64,000 bases of DNA from Blasia pusilla (GCA_050084515.1 CM114273.1:37262001-37326000); one strand, 5' to 3'. Positions 1 through 9,830 are shown, numbered from the stretch's first letter. Numbers and translations are program-made. The notes: a model not told the origin generated them from the letters alone.

Positions 1-233
1 TCCACAAATTGTGCAAGCAAGTTTTCCACCATGAATTTGCCCAAAAACTAGTCCATATGCAAGATAATCATTGATGGTCCAAAAGATACGGACTCTAAAT
101 GTAAACTTCCCCTCCCCATAGAGTTTTCTTACATCATAAAGATCGACATCTTGCCATAGATGTAAGAAGTTATCCACAATTGGAGCCAAAAAAATGTCAA
201 TGTTTCTTGCATTGACATTCTCCTTGTTATGCA
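1..233 (-). pseudogene. CACTA (En/Spm-type) TNP2 transposase relic, distal part
   Basis: Read on the minus strand this stretch is open throughout. It resembles the Transposase_21/TNP2 family of plant CACTA DNA transposons: residues NIDIFLAPIVDNFLHLW, then a segment with IFWTINDYLAYG, then KLACTICG, which match the family's conserved N-(I/V)-D-V-(F/Y)-L-x-P-L and WTINDFPAYG blocks and a following Cys pair. The upstream part of the same reading frame resumes at 7531, on the far side of retroelement E1. The 3' part of the gene lies beyond the left edge of the window. Function in an intact element would be binding the terminal repeats and cutting. Here the gene is a broken relic. The family assignment comes from recognised motifs, not from a database search. 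Confidence 0.72.
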
Positions 234-753
234 TGTCACGACTTTTTAGAATAGATTGGAGAGATCTGGTAGAGCGTCTTTGCGAATAGAAGAGGACATG
301 CTCAAGAGGTTAAGGATAACCTGTTGAGGTCCTCGGAAACCCGAGACAGCAGGTTTCCCCTTCGTTTCGGCTCATTTGGAGCCATATATAGAGACTTACT
401 ATTTTTGGTATTTCCCAATGTTTGGTAAAGTTGACTTTCTATTTTTGGAAGTGGCCCTTGATCCGCTACAACAAATCAAGAGCCAAGGAGGTGACTTGCA
501 AGCATAGGTTACCGAGGAGAGAGCTTGGGAGAGGGAAGGGGATATACCTCCAAGAGAGAGAGAGAGCTTGAGAGCTCTTTCTCTATTTGTTGAACCTCAT
601 GGCATGAGGCGGCGGAACTATGATCTTGCTTGGCTTGTGAGTGTAACCCAAACCTCTCATTAGGAGAGGGTTTGGTATGACATTGAGAGAGATATGTGAG
701 AGTGCACATATTTGAGAGCTATGGTGTTGAAAGAGATGGATCTACTTGATTTA
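234..753 (+). repeat. E1 terminal repeat A1
   Basis: This 520-bp repeat matches A2 of the same element (6892-7402) and both A repeats of E3. It starts TGTCAC and ends GATTTA. It has the feel of an R-U5 segment, with a conserved GGTTT-C/T-CCCTTCGTTTCGGCTC stretch near 350-370. It is followed by internal sequence (CAAAGAGAG), whereas A2 is followed by a B unit. No clear tRNA primer-binding site was recognised after it. Confidence 0.88.
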
Positions 754-2815
754 CAAAGAGAGAATGCTGAGTGAGAGACCTTCATGAGGGAACTCGCACG
801 TCACTCGCTGATTTTGTAGGTTGGGGATGGTATTCCCCGTTCAACGGTTCATGGGAGTGCTCACCGGAGCAAGAGCCGCTCACTTTTGACTCCTTTTCGT
901 GTGGAAGAGTGACGCACGGAAGCGCTGCCCAATTTTTGATAGGGATTGAGTATGGGGGCGGATTTCCCCATGCTGGTGCTCTCGAGAGCACTTTGTAGCT
1001 TTTTGATATGTATTTTCATAGGTTTTACATTTTTTTGGGGAGAAATCAGGCGGAAGCGTTGCCAAATTTTGCGGAGGAGAAAGAGACGTTGGGTTGCACG
1101 ACAGTCCCTGTCAAGTTTTGGTGGAAAATCAAATGGATAAAATGTGTACTTTGCTGAAGAAACGGTGCACAATTTGGAGATTGGAGCACGGAGTTATGAT
1201 CATTTTTGTTGGGCTGCCATAGCCACCGTTCCAAGGTGTGAGTGAAATTTCAAAATTTTTGGGTGAGAATTCTTTCTTGAGAGTTAGAAAAAAAAAAAAG
1301 TTTACTTGGTGGATAGGACAAATGAATTCAGCTATTTGGAGGTAGGGTGAGTAGATCCCATTTTTTGGGGTGTTGACCCTCAATCTTAGGAGGGATTTGT
1401 GGTAAGGCATTCAATTTGCAGACTTGTCAGGGAGGGGGCTCTCAAGTAAGGAAAGATAGTGGAGATCCAATTTTCCCGGGGGGTTATTCTAGTTAAAAAA
1501 TAAAATCAAAATGGGCGGGGGACAACGTCTGTCCTACCACGTCCTAGCTGACTGTCTCGGAGACGCGCAAACCGGATGTGCACTTGCTACCGCGGTTGTA
1601 TTCGGTATGGTCCATCGACGCTTCAGGGCCGCTACCCGATTGTCGGACCTCCTAGTGCCGACAAAATACTGAGCCATCATGCAACCGTGCGCTGCTCTGT
1701 CCGACCGTGCGTTACTGCCACCCGTAGAGCCGGGCGTCTGAATCTTTGTCCCAGACCACCGCGGCTGCCTGTGTTCAAGGCCGGCCGTTTGCCTTTTTGG
1801 ATTGATGGGGTCATAGTGTTCCGTCCGCTTTGTTATGCCATGATTTGTAGCCGCTTGAGGAGGATCGAGTACCGTGCCATGAGGCCCGTAGCCGCAACGC
1901 ACCGTCGATTTTCGCGTCGTGCCGTTTGTGGCCGTAGCGTACCGTCTCGATCACTGAGCCGCACCATCATTGGAGAGCAGAGCGTGTTTTGCTGTTTAGG
2001 AGGGTATGCCGCTAAGTGCTGCACCCTATTATCGAGTGTCATGTTGTTTGAAGCCGTTCCGTGCCGCAAGTGCCGCACCGTACCGCTGGACCCGCACCGC
2101 ACATTGAGGAGATTTTAGCATCATTAGTACCAGAGAAGTATGACTTGCTGCTTGGAGGAGTTGTCTTCACAACCGAGTTGGGGTTGAAGTTTTTCAATTG
2201 CTGAGGCACGACATCGACCCTTGTTGTCAAGTTACCCATTATGGTCTTTTGCCTTGCACATGTTAAGGATTTCCGGGTATTGGGCAGTTATTTGGGATAT
2301 TGGGTTTCGTGCTGATGTTGAGAGCATCATTGATGTATGGGTTAGGGGACATAGACCTATGTGGGATGTCTAGAGTTGAGGGTGTGTCCTATGGATGAGA
2401 TGATAGGACAGTAGACGATTTTACGCACCACGCCGCTTGTTGCCGCACAACACACGTCTCAGTGAGAGAGTGTAGATTGAGTGCCACATGTTGGATTGAG
2501 TGATTGAGAGATTACTCTCAAGGTTGAGAGTGATCAGGTGAGAGGGGCACCAGGGTCATCATGGCATCCTTTCGGGCTTTTGAAAGGCGAGGTGGTGGAC
2601 CTGAGAGTAGCTCTAGAGTGTTTAACCAAAGTCTCCAAGAGTCTCCACGTGAGAGACCACCTTGATCTCCCTCTGTGTCGTCTTCAAACGAGGGGGGAGA
2701 GTGTAGAGGAGTGTGTTAATGATCCAACACACAGTGAGTGGTCCTACCAGTTGGGCGTACGAGATGGACGAACGGGGTAGAGGACCGCGTAGGTTTTTGG
2801 GTGCTATAGCTACAC
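754..2815 (+). other. E1 untranslated leader with GC-rich island
   Basis: This stretch lies between the A1 repeat and the first recognisable gag residues. No conserved coding domain is visible. Positions about 1510-2120 are much richer in G and C than their surroundings and full of CCGTGCC/GTGCCGCACCG-type words, with several long open frames on both strands that look like composition effects. E3 has no equivalent: its gag begins within about 100 bp of its A1 repeat. The leader is therefore either ancestral and lost in E3, or an insertion captured by E1. Confidence 0.5.
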
Positions 2816-3812
2816 AAACTTCATCGTAGAGTTTAGGAGTTGGTGTGACTCACAACAGGTTAGGAACTCTAGAGAGTTCAACCCATTTACAGCATGGAAT
2901 AGAATGTTCCAGCATTTAGAGGGAGCATCCATGGAAGATTACCTTGAGTTTTCGCACAGATTTGCCCATGAGTTTGAGGCCTAGAGACTATTCTATAACC
3001 CACACTATGTGTCATGGACTGAGCCATTTCTAGATGAGGAGGAGGAGTCAAGAGAGGGTTCCTCCACATGTGATGTTGTAGGAGGGATGACTCGCACTGG
3101 AGTTGTTGCATCGTCCAGTCGAGTTCCCAAGTTCAACCCCGTGGTTGAGTTCTTCGCTGAGTTGAGGGCGAGCTACCAGGGGTACAGACGGAGAAGTTGC
3201 GTAGCATCCACGACTTCCAAAGGTGCCCCGGTGAGAGTTTGTGTGAGGCCTATAATGCTTGCGCAGGTTTATTAACATCACTCAGGGGGGAACAGAGGCC
3301 CAGACTATCCAGTCATTGTACGCAATGCTGGACCGGACCCTGTGGACATGGGTGAGGGAAGGGGTGCTTCTTATGAACACCTCTCCTATGTTGAGAAATA
3401 TTTTTTGGACCGCCGAGAATATTGAGCGCAACATGGCTGAGGAGAGCGAAGACACCATGGGTTTTGGGCAAGAGTAGTAATGATTGCCTACACCACCAAT
3501 GCAGCAACGTGGATTTTGAGATAGGTCTGTGGCACCACGAGCTCAAGGAGGATACTGGGAGGCTGTGCCACAGAGACTTGCGCCTTCATATGCAACTCAG
3601 CACTAGCCGCCTAAGATTACTTGTTGGTCATGTGATGGAGCCCATCATCAGCACGATTGCACTCGTCAGGGTCATGGATGCGTGCCTCAGCATAGAGCAG
3701 GAGATGGTGCTACACCAGGAGGTTATCAATATGACTATTGTCAGAGGTACGGTCACACATGCACTAGGTGTTTTAGCTTGCACCCAAAGTTACGTCCAGA
3801 CCGAGGGCCAGC
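2816..3812 (+). pseudogene. E1 gag (broken)
   Basis: Capsid-like polypeptide remains in shifting frames. A segment reading FNPFTAWNRMFQHLEG (about 2877-2925) matches FTPFLAWKRLFQHLEG in the open gag at the right edge of the window (E6). The following VVEFFAELRASYQG segment (about 3140-3180) matches E3 and E6. A CCHC-type zinc knuckle is at about 3730-3771 with its first Cys changed to Tyr. In an active element gag would package the RNA and form the particle in which reverse transcription happens. Stops and frameshifts occur throughout. Just after the knuckle the sequence jumps to reverse transcriptase, because the protease and methyltransferase have been deleted. Confidence 0.75.
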
Positions 3813-4990
3813 CAAGAAGGATGTGCATGGTAACTGGACGGATGGGCGGATGTCTGGAGATTCCCGACCTATCAATCGGCATACAAAGTCCAATAGGTAT
3901 GCCATGCCCGCCCCTCTGGAGATCTTTGATGTTATTGGGCATGCAAAGGTCTTCAGTTCGTTAGACCTTTGAGCTGGATACCGTCAGCTGCCTATCAAAT
4001 TGGAGGACAAGCAGAAGATGGCATTTTGGGGCATCGATCCTCACGGGAAGGATAGCTTGTACCAGTGGCGGTTCTTACCACTTGGGTTAAAGAATACCCC
4101 GGTTGAGTTTCAGAGGGTCATGGATAGGATCTTGGCAAGTCTGCATTTTGCTAGGTATTATATTGATGACATTGTAGTCTTTAGCGCCAAGATTAAGGAG
4201 CATGAGCGACATCTAGAGGAGGTGTTCCGATGATTGCAGTTACATGGGCTGAAACTACATCTAGGCAAGTGCAAGTTCTTCTACAACGAGATTGAGTACT
4301 TGGGTCATACAATATACCGAGGGGGCCTTGGTGTGCAGCAGACGATGGTAGAGGCCATACTACGCATTCCACGCCCTACAGATGTGAGTCGATTTCGTGC
4401 ATTCATGGGATTGGCGAACTTCTACTGACGATACGTCATGAGTTTGAGTTCGATTGCGAAGCCGCTAACCTTGCTGACCAAGGTGGATCAAGAGTGGCAT
4501 TGGGGGCATGAGCATGAGAGAGCATTTCATCTGCTCAAGGACAGATTGACGTTCGCGCTCATATTGAGGAAATTGATCAAGGGGCGTCCTTTCCAATTGC
4601 ATACCGATTGGAGCATGCAAGGGTTTGGAGCCGTGCTCACTCAATATGACGATGATGGTAGAGAGTTTGTGGTGGCTTACGCTAGTCGCTCAAACAATGC
4701 TGTAGAGGCGAAGTATAGCTCCCATGAGGATGAGTGGTTGGCTGTGGTATGAATTGTCACTCATTTCAGTTGTTATCTATTCGGCAACCCCTTTACCATC
4801 ATTATTGATCATCTGCCACTTAAGTGGTTGATGGAGTTCGACAAGCTTACAAGGAAGCTTGCGAGGTGGGCTCTTTTGTTGCAGGAGTATGACTCGAGGT
4901 GGTGCATAGACCTGGGATGCTTAACCAGGATGCAAATGGTTTGGGCCGTATCCATGCTCGAGTCAACGAGATGCAAATGGAGCTCGGTGG
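3813..4990 (+). pseudogene. E1 reverse transcriptase and RNase H (broken)
   Basis: Ty3/gypsy-type polymerase. It opens with HGNWTDGRMSGDSRPINRHT, continues through a DL-stop-AGYRQLPI block and QWRFLPLGLKNTPVEFQRVM, and carries the catalytic YIDD box at 4159-4170. LHLGKCKFFYNEIEYLGHTI follows, then the RFRAFMGLANFY thumb-region motif. RNase H starts near 4590 with PFQLHTDWSMQGFGAVLTQ, in which the catalytic Asp is present. At least five in-frame stops occur (for example at about 3970, 4231, 4426 and 4750) while the frame itself is mostly kept, so decay is chiefly by point mutation. It would copy the element RNA into DNA; this copy cannot. Confidence 0.85.
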
Positions 4991-6337
4991 CATGGCGAGA
5001 GTGATGAGGAGTTGGTGCCAAGATGGCTAGCGTCAGCCTATTTCGGCTTGTTGGCTATGGAGAGCCAGGTTGCTGAGACTTCGATGGCGAGGTCTGATGG
5101 AGAGTCCTTACATCCAAAGGTTGGTGAGGAGACGATAAGTGGCCGAGACATTCCCGACGATGGAGTGGTCTTGGAGTATCTGCGCACTAGCAATGTCGCG
5201 AGCAGAGTGGATGCTAGAGAGCGGGATGGGATCCTACAACGACGTAGACGATTCCGACGGGAGGGGACACATGTGTTGCGAGTTTGGGAGGATGATAGAG
5301 TGCGTGTAGTGCCTCATCCTTTGCAGAGAGCACGTTTGGTGCGTCATGCCCACGAGGAGTTGGGTCATTTTGGAGTGAAGCGAAGGTACAACTTGCTCTT
5401 GATACATTATTGGTGGCAAGGCATACAGATTGACGGTTAGCAGTTTGTTGCCAGGTGCATGGTGTGTGAGATCGAGTCTGAGCATCGTTCATTGATCTGA
5501 CTCCACAATTGCATACACTTCTGATCATGGGTTTAGGTTATAAATGGAGTTTGGATTTTGCAAGACCTTTACCTTTGACGGAGCGCCATAATCGTTATGT
5601 GTTGATGATGGTCAAGCACTTCTCGAAGTGGATAGAGTTGGATGCATTGCGCGACAAAGCGAGTGAGGGAGTAGCGTATGCCTTCCTAGATTGAGTGTTG
5701 AGTCATTACGGCACAATAGTTGAGGTGTTCATAGACTAGGGTACAGAGTTCCGCGGGGAGTTTCAGGCCTTGTGTGATCACGCATTGATCGACCACCGCA
5801 CCACTTCGTAAGATCCTCCTAAGGCAGATGGACTAGCGAAGAGGGTTGTGTAGATGGTGAAGAGAGGATTACGCAAGTATGGCTTGCAGAGAGGTCACAT
5901 AGGAGACTGGGACCTTCAGTTGCCGTGGTGGGGCGATGGGATATAGATTCAGCAGGTAGGCATCCTTAGCATCTTTCTCACCATACTTGCTGCTTTATGG
6001 CGGAGAGGTTGATTTACCTACGGCCATTCGTCGAGATGTTGGTGAGGTGTTGAACCTTGATGAACCTAATATATGGATGTGAGTATGTTCTCAGAGGGTT
6101 GAGTTGTTTTGGAGAGTGATGCCTATGGCATTTTAGAACTTGGCGATTGCACAACATCGGGATACATTGAGGTATGTGACTATTCGGGGAGGTGGTTATC
6201 GACCTACTATCTAGAGGTTTCATCAAGAGACTATGTCTACTTGCAGCAGACGACGTTGGATGTTACTACAAGGTACACCATCTTGAGAGTGCATGAGATT
6301 TTTCCATAAGGTATTCTCTTATTGGAGTGACGCGATG
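4991..6337 (+). pseudogene. E1 integrase (broken)
   Basis: Retroviral-type integrase. The HHCC zinc domain (about 5340-5470) shows RHAHEELGH and CMVC. The catalytic core starts near 5530 with YKWSLDFARPLPLTERH (first Asp). The second Asp lies in a damaged D-stop-GTEF block near 5740, and the Glu region near 5826 reads ADGLAKRVV, where E3 has ADGLAEQIV, so the catalytic Glu appears to be Lys here. The C-terminal part (about 6110-6335) contains a VWKDHVRNC-type SH3-like tail. This part and the PHD finger after it stay in one frame. It shows that the family uses a DDE integrase rather than a tyrosine recombinase, although its repeats are arranged like those of PAT/DIRS elements. Confidence 0.8.
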
Positions 6338-6582
6338 GTATGGTTTGGAAGGACCATGTACGTAATTGTGCGCCATGTAATCTTCCAAACATTGACGATA
6401 TAGTTGATCCAAGCTTAGTAGTAGTTCCTATAGGCTTGCGGTGTATGTTGTGTGGTTCCGCCCGTGGTGCTGCCTCTAGGCTAGTCTGTGATGGATGTTC
6501 GAGAGGATGGCAAATGGCATGTCTGACGCCATCTCTTACTCGAGTTCTTTAGGGACAATGGATGTGTCCCAGATGTACATAG
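6338..6582 (+). pseudogene. E1 C-terminal PHD finger of the pol polyprotein
   Basis: In the same frame as the integrase tail. The pattern is C-x2-C (6442-6453, CMLC), 11 residues, C-x2-C (CDGC), four residues, the His position, two residues, C, then W-x-C-x2-C ending at 6576, with the stop TAG at 6580-6582. This is the C4HC3 spacing of a PHD finger. The His ligand is Gln here (GWQMAC), while E3 and the 40.4-kb relic keep His, and one stop falls between the last two ligand pairs. PHD fingers commonly read the histone H3 tail, so by position this could serve targeting of integration, the role played by chromodomains in chromoviruses. That role is inference. Confidence 0.82.
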
Positions 6583-6761
6583 GGTAGGTAGTTCTAGATT
6601 CTAACTTGTGTCTGTGATATGGATGACAAGAAGGCGACTAACAATGGGGCCACATGAGCACCCAACTTTTTTTCTCTTAGCGTTCAAGAGATATATGTCA
6701 TGGTAGTTAGGGATAGATGGCTATTTAGAGTTAGAAGAACCTAACCACCACATAGGGGGTG

Positions 6762-6889
6762 ATTGGAGATATTTTGGTACTTCTTGTTTTGTTGTTTGGA
6801 TGCCATGAGTTAGCATGGGATCGTGCATGTTTGTGTGTATGTTTATCAACAACTATGTATATTGTGTAGCAATGTGTATGCATATGACA
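6762..6889 (+). repeat. E1 repeat B1, preceded by a polypurine tract
   Basis: A 128-bp unit starting ATTGGAGATATTTTGG and ending in GACA. It repeats as B2 at 7403-7530 and matches both B units of E3, which are also 128 bp. Directly before it lies CATAGGGGGTG (6751-6761), a plausible polypurine tract for plus-strand priming. The dinucleotide AC (6890-6891) separates B1 from A2, as in E3. Confidence 0.85.
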
Positions 6890-6891
6890 AC

Positions 6892-7402
6892 TGTCATGAC
6901 TTTTAAGGATAGATTGTAGAGATCTGGGAGAGCGGCTTCCCGAGTAGAGGAGGACAGGCTCAAGAGGTCGAGGATGACTTATTGAGGTCCCAGAGAAACC
7001 TGAGAGAGCAGGTTTTCCCTTCGTTTCGGCTCATTTGGAGCCATATATATATAATTACTATTTTGGGTAAGTTTCTATATTTGGTAGCATTGAATTTCTA
7101 CTTTTGGAAGTGGCCTTTGACCTGCTAAGGAGCCAAGGAGGTGACCTGCGAGCATAGGTTACCGAGGAGATAGTTTGGGAGAGGGAAGCGAATATACCTC
7201 CAAGAGAAAGAGCTTGAGAGCTCATTCTCTCTTTGTTGAACCTCTTGGCATGAGGCGGCGGAGCTATGGTCTTGCTTGCCTTATGAGTGTAACCCAAGCC
7301 TCTCATTAGGAGAGTGGGTTTGGTATGACATTGAGAGAGATATGTGAGAGTGCACATATTTGAGAGCTATGGTGTTGAAAGAGATTGGATCTACTTGATT
7401 TA
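6892..7402 (+). repeat. E1 repeat A2
   Basis: A 511-bp direct repeat of A1 (234-753), starting TGTCATGAC and ending GATTTA. It runs straight into B2, not into host DNA. Together B1-A2 looks like a normal 3' LTR and A2-B2 like an LTR beginning TGTC and ending GACA. The host junction shows that the element ends after B2. Confidence 0.88.
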
Positions 7403-7530
7403 ATTGGAGATATTTTGGTATTTCTTGTCTTGTTGTTTGGATGTCATGAATTAGCATGGGATCGTGCGTGTTTGTTTGTATGTTTTTTGACAATGATGTA
7501 TGTTGTGTAGCGATGTGTATGCGCACCATA
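7403..7530 (+). repeat. E1 terminal repeat B2 and right end
   Basis: A 128-bp copy of B1. Its last ten bases, GCGCACCATA, are a two-mismatch form of GCGCACGACA seen at the end of E3. The target duplication TGCA follows at 7531-7534. Confidence 0.85.
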
Positions 7531-8690
7531 TGCATGATCAAAACCAATTTGATGAAAAATCTATTGGCTCATAGCCAAAGCGGCAAGTTATTATTCACTA
7601 GTAAGACGGACCAACTAGACCATGAACTAGCCTTGTCTAAAAAGGGATTTACATAATCTAACGACAAACCAAGTTTATGATTTCTTTTTTCAAGTTAGAA
7701 ATCTGGATACAATTCATCCACATGTTTCCATGCTTTAGAATTTCCAATATGCATAACAATACCATCCATGCTCATATTATCAAGTGCCCAACCCATCAAT
7801 TCTGAAAGTGTATTGGACTTTAACGTGGGATGTAATCTTGGGATGATAGGAAAAATGCCTCAAAACCTTAGACGGAACCATGGTTTTCCCAAATTTTTTG
7901 AATCTACTTTCTCCACATTTTGGCCACACTTCGGCTCCATCTAGATCCCCACGGTAAAAGGCACACCCTTAAGAACAAGCATGAATAGTATTGTAACCTC
8001 ATCTAAACTCCCCCTACTAACTTCTTCGCTACACAATGACTTTTTGGCACTCGATTACCTTCTGGAAGTACATGTTTTCCAAGAAACTTGAAGAGTTCAT
8101 TATTTGCCATATTGGGTACGTACATAGTGTGCTCCAGAAATATTGAAAATATGTATGTCAAAAGCTAGCATAGATACTTTGGCATCAAGAAATATGTGCT
8201 TGTATGCTTTATTTAGCATATCATATTCTATAGTTGGAATGTCTGTGGTTGTCTCATGCGTATTAGCCAAAATTTCCCCTCCTCCATGACCAACCTTTCC
8301 CTCATAAAGTTGGCCATATTTGGCAAACACCTTGTTGAGTATTTGGTGAACATCAACATCCTTGTTTATAGTAGTGTCTATGTGTCAATTATATGTTGCG
8401 CCCCTCTCCAAAATATGCTCATCTTTTCTTTTAGTTGCACACTCCATTGTGAACTTTTGATGAAGTCTACTATCCATTTGATCTTCTGCCAACCACTCCT
8501 TATTAAAGGAGTTCCTTTCCTCTATCCCTTTCCACAATCGGCCTAAGGGGAAATCACTCATTTGTTTGGAGGTGAAGATCCACTTTATCTAATTTTATAG
8601 TTTTTTGCCACTTGCACTTTTTAAAAGGGTATTTAATACACTTCTTACCATCCTCTTGGGCCTGAGTATGCTCTCTAAGCCATAACTTGG
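7531..8690 (-). pseudogene. CACTA TNP2 transposase relic, proximal part
   Basis: Minus-strand coding remains that continue into 1-233 once E1 is removed. Recognisable TNP2 blocks, from the gene start leftwards, are: a basic Cys-containing N-terminal segment (about 8580-8650, KYPFKKCKWQ); a frame with ILANTHETTTDIPTIEYDML (about 8100-8330); a segment reading LPEGNRVPKSH (about 8040-8080); IIPRLHPTLKSNTLSELMGW and then MDGIVMHIGNSKAWKHVDEL (about 7700-7830); and LDYVNPF near 7650. Several stops and frameshifts are present, so it is inactive. The insertion point of E1 lies between V-L-I-M and H-N-K-E-N-V. No CACTA terminal repeats were found in the window. Confidence 0.72.
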
Positions 8691-8712
8691 AGTCAAGTGC
8701 GGCCACCAAGTA

Positions 8713-9405
8713 GACCTAATCTCTCTAAGAAAACCTCTGGACTATCGATTGATAACCACCTCCCCAAATAGTCACCTAGCCGCATACCTCAAGGTATTCT
8801 GATGTTGCGCAATCGCCAAGTTCTCAAATGCCATGGGCATAACTCTTCAAAAGAACTTAGCCCTCCGAGACATCAAGGTCATCAAGGTTTAACACCTCAC
8901 CAACATCACAATGAATGGCCACAAGTAAATCAGTCTCTCAACCATAAAGCAACAAGTATAGTGAGTAAGACACTAAGAATGCATGCCTGCATAAGCTATA
9001 TCCCATCACCAATCTTGGAAACTGTAGGTCCCAATCTCTTGGTTGACCTCTCTTCAAGCCATAATTTCATAAACCAAGACGTCATAGGACTTGGCATTGG
9101 TTACTATCACCTTGGCTCGCACCACAGACCCATCTAACGGATATCTTGGTTGAATCCTCATCATGACCTCATGTTAGGTGATGAACTATGTTTTACTCTC
9201 TCCACCCAAGGATTTCTATATCTTGAATGGGCAACCCTCTACATCGGCCCTCATCAAGCCCATCACCATAAATATAATCTTCCCCAATATAAGGGGTTGC
9301 ACTCCCAAATTCAAAAAGATGCACTACAAACTAAAAACTCTACATCTTGGACTCACCAACTCAAAGATCTCATCCCATTTATCCAATAATAAAACACCAT
9401 CTCCC
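8713..9405 (-). mobile_element. E4: internal-deletion relic of the E1/E3 family
   Basis: On the minus strand this stretch joins two pieces that are about 4 kb apart in E3. Positions about 9085-9405 match the protease region of E3 (about 24675-25005). Positions 8713-9080 match the end of the E3 integrase (about 20255-20620). The methyltransferase, RT, RNase H and most of the integrase are missing. No terminal repeats of its own are visible. It is more diverged from E3 than E1 is. Confidence 0.72.
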
Positions 9406-9503
9406 CGCATTTCCAAACAACCTCATTTACATTTTCTCCAATGATGTCCCTCTCTTGTGTCCTTGAGGTACTTCCCATCTCCCTTGTCACCCAACAAGAT
9501 CAT
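9406..9503. other. Short unassigned stretch before E3
   Basis: About 100 bp of sequence left of E3, ending in the target-site copy TCAT (9500-9503). Joined to 27140 onward it forms the pre-insertion site of E3. On the minus strand the joined sequence has a partly open frame (PRFADGMSFSIDYTSCSKRG on the right flank) that I do not recognise. Confidence 0.5.
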
Positions 9504-9631
9504 TGTCGTGCGCATACACATCGCTACACAACATACATCGTTGTCACCGAACACACACACAAATACGCACAATCCCATGCTAACTCATGGCATCCAAACA
9601 ACGAGACAAGAAGTACCAAAGTATCTCCAAT
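9504..9631 (-). repeat. E3 terminal repeat B2
   Basis: A 128-bp unit matching E3 B1 (19599-19726) and both E1 B units. On the plus strand it begins TGTCGTGCGCATACACATCG, directly after the target-site copy TCAT. Confidence 0.86.
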
Positions 9632-9830
9632 AAATCACGATCCAATCTCTCTCAACACTATAGCTCTCAAATGTGTGCACTCTCTCTCTCAATGTCAAAC
9701 CAAACCCATTTTCCTAATGAGAGGCATGGGTTATACTCAGAAGGCAAGGGGCCATAGCTCTGTCTCCTCATGCCAAAAGGTTCAACAATGAGAGAATGAG
9801 CTCTCAAGCTCTCTCTCCTTGAGATATACC
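9632..9830 (-). repeat. E3 repeat A2, left portion
   Basis: A 199-bp part of A2, cut off at 9830 by the insertion of solo LTR R1. It resumes at 19289. The two parts sum to 507 bp, against 506 bp for A1, so little or nothing was lost. Confidence 0.85.

Larger units (their letters stand above)
234..7530 (+). mobile_element. E1: Ty3-like retrotransposon with split terminal repeats and PHD finger (defective)
   Basis: Element of 7,297 bp flanked by the 4-bp direct repeat TGCA (230-233 and 7531-7534). It starts TGTCACGAC and ends with a degenerate form of GCGCACGACA. The layout is A1 (234-753), internal, B1 (6762-6889), A2 (6892-7402), B2 (7403-7530). Coding order is gag, reverse transcriptase, RNase H, HHCC/DDE integrase and a PHD finger. 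Compared with its sister E3, about 3.2 kb holding the protease and methyltransferase is missing at about 3810, where the gag knuckle runs directly into RT. Many in-frame stops mean it cannot make a polyprotein. Removing the element and one TGCA restores an open TNP2 transposase frame, which fixes both ends. Confidence 0.9.

Noticed and set aside
1576-2118. 180-codon open frame in the E1 leader
   Set aside because: Lies in a GC-rich block with long open frames also on the other strand, no domain, no counterpart in E3; treated as a composition effect.
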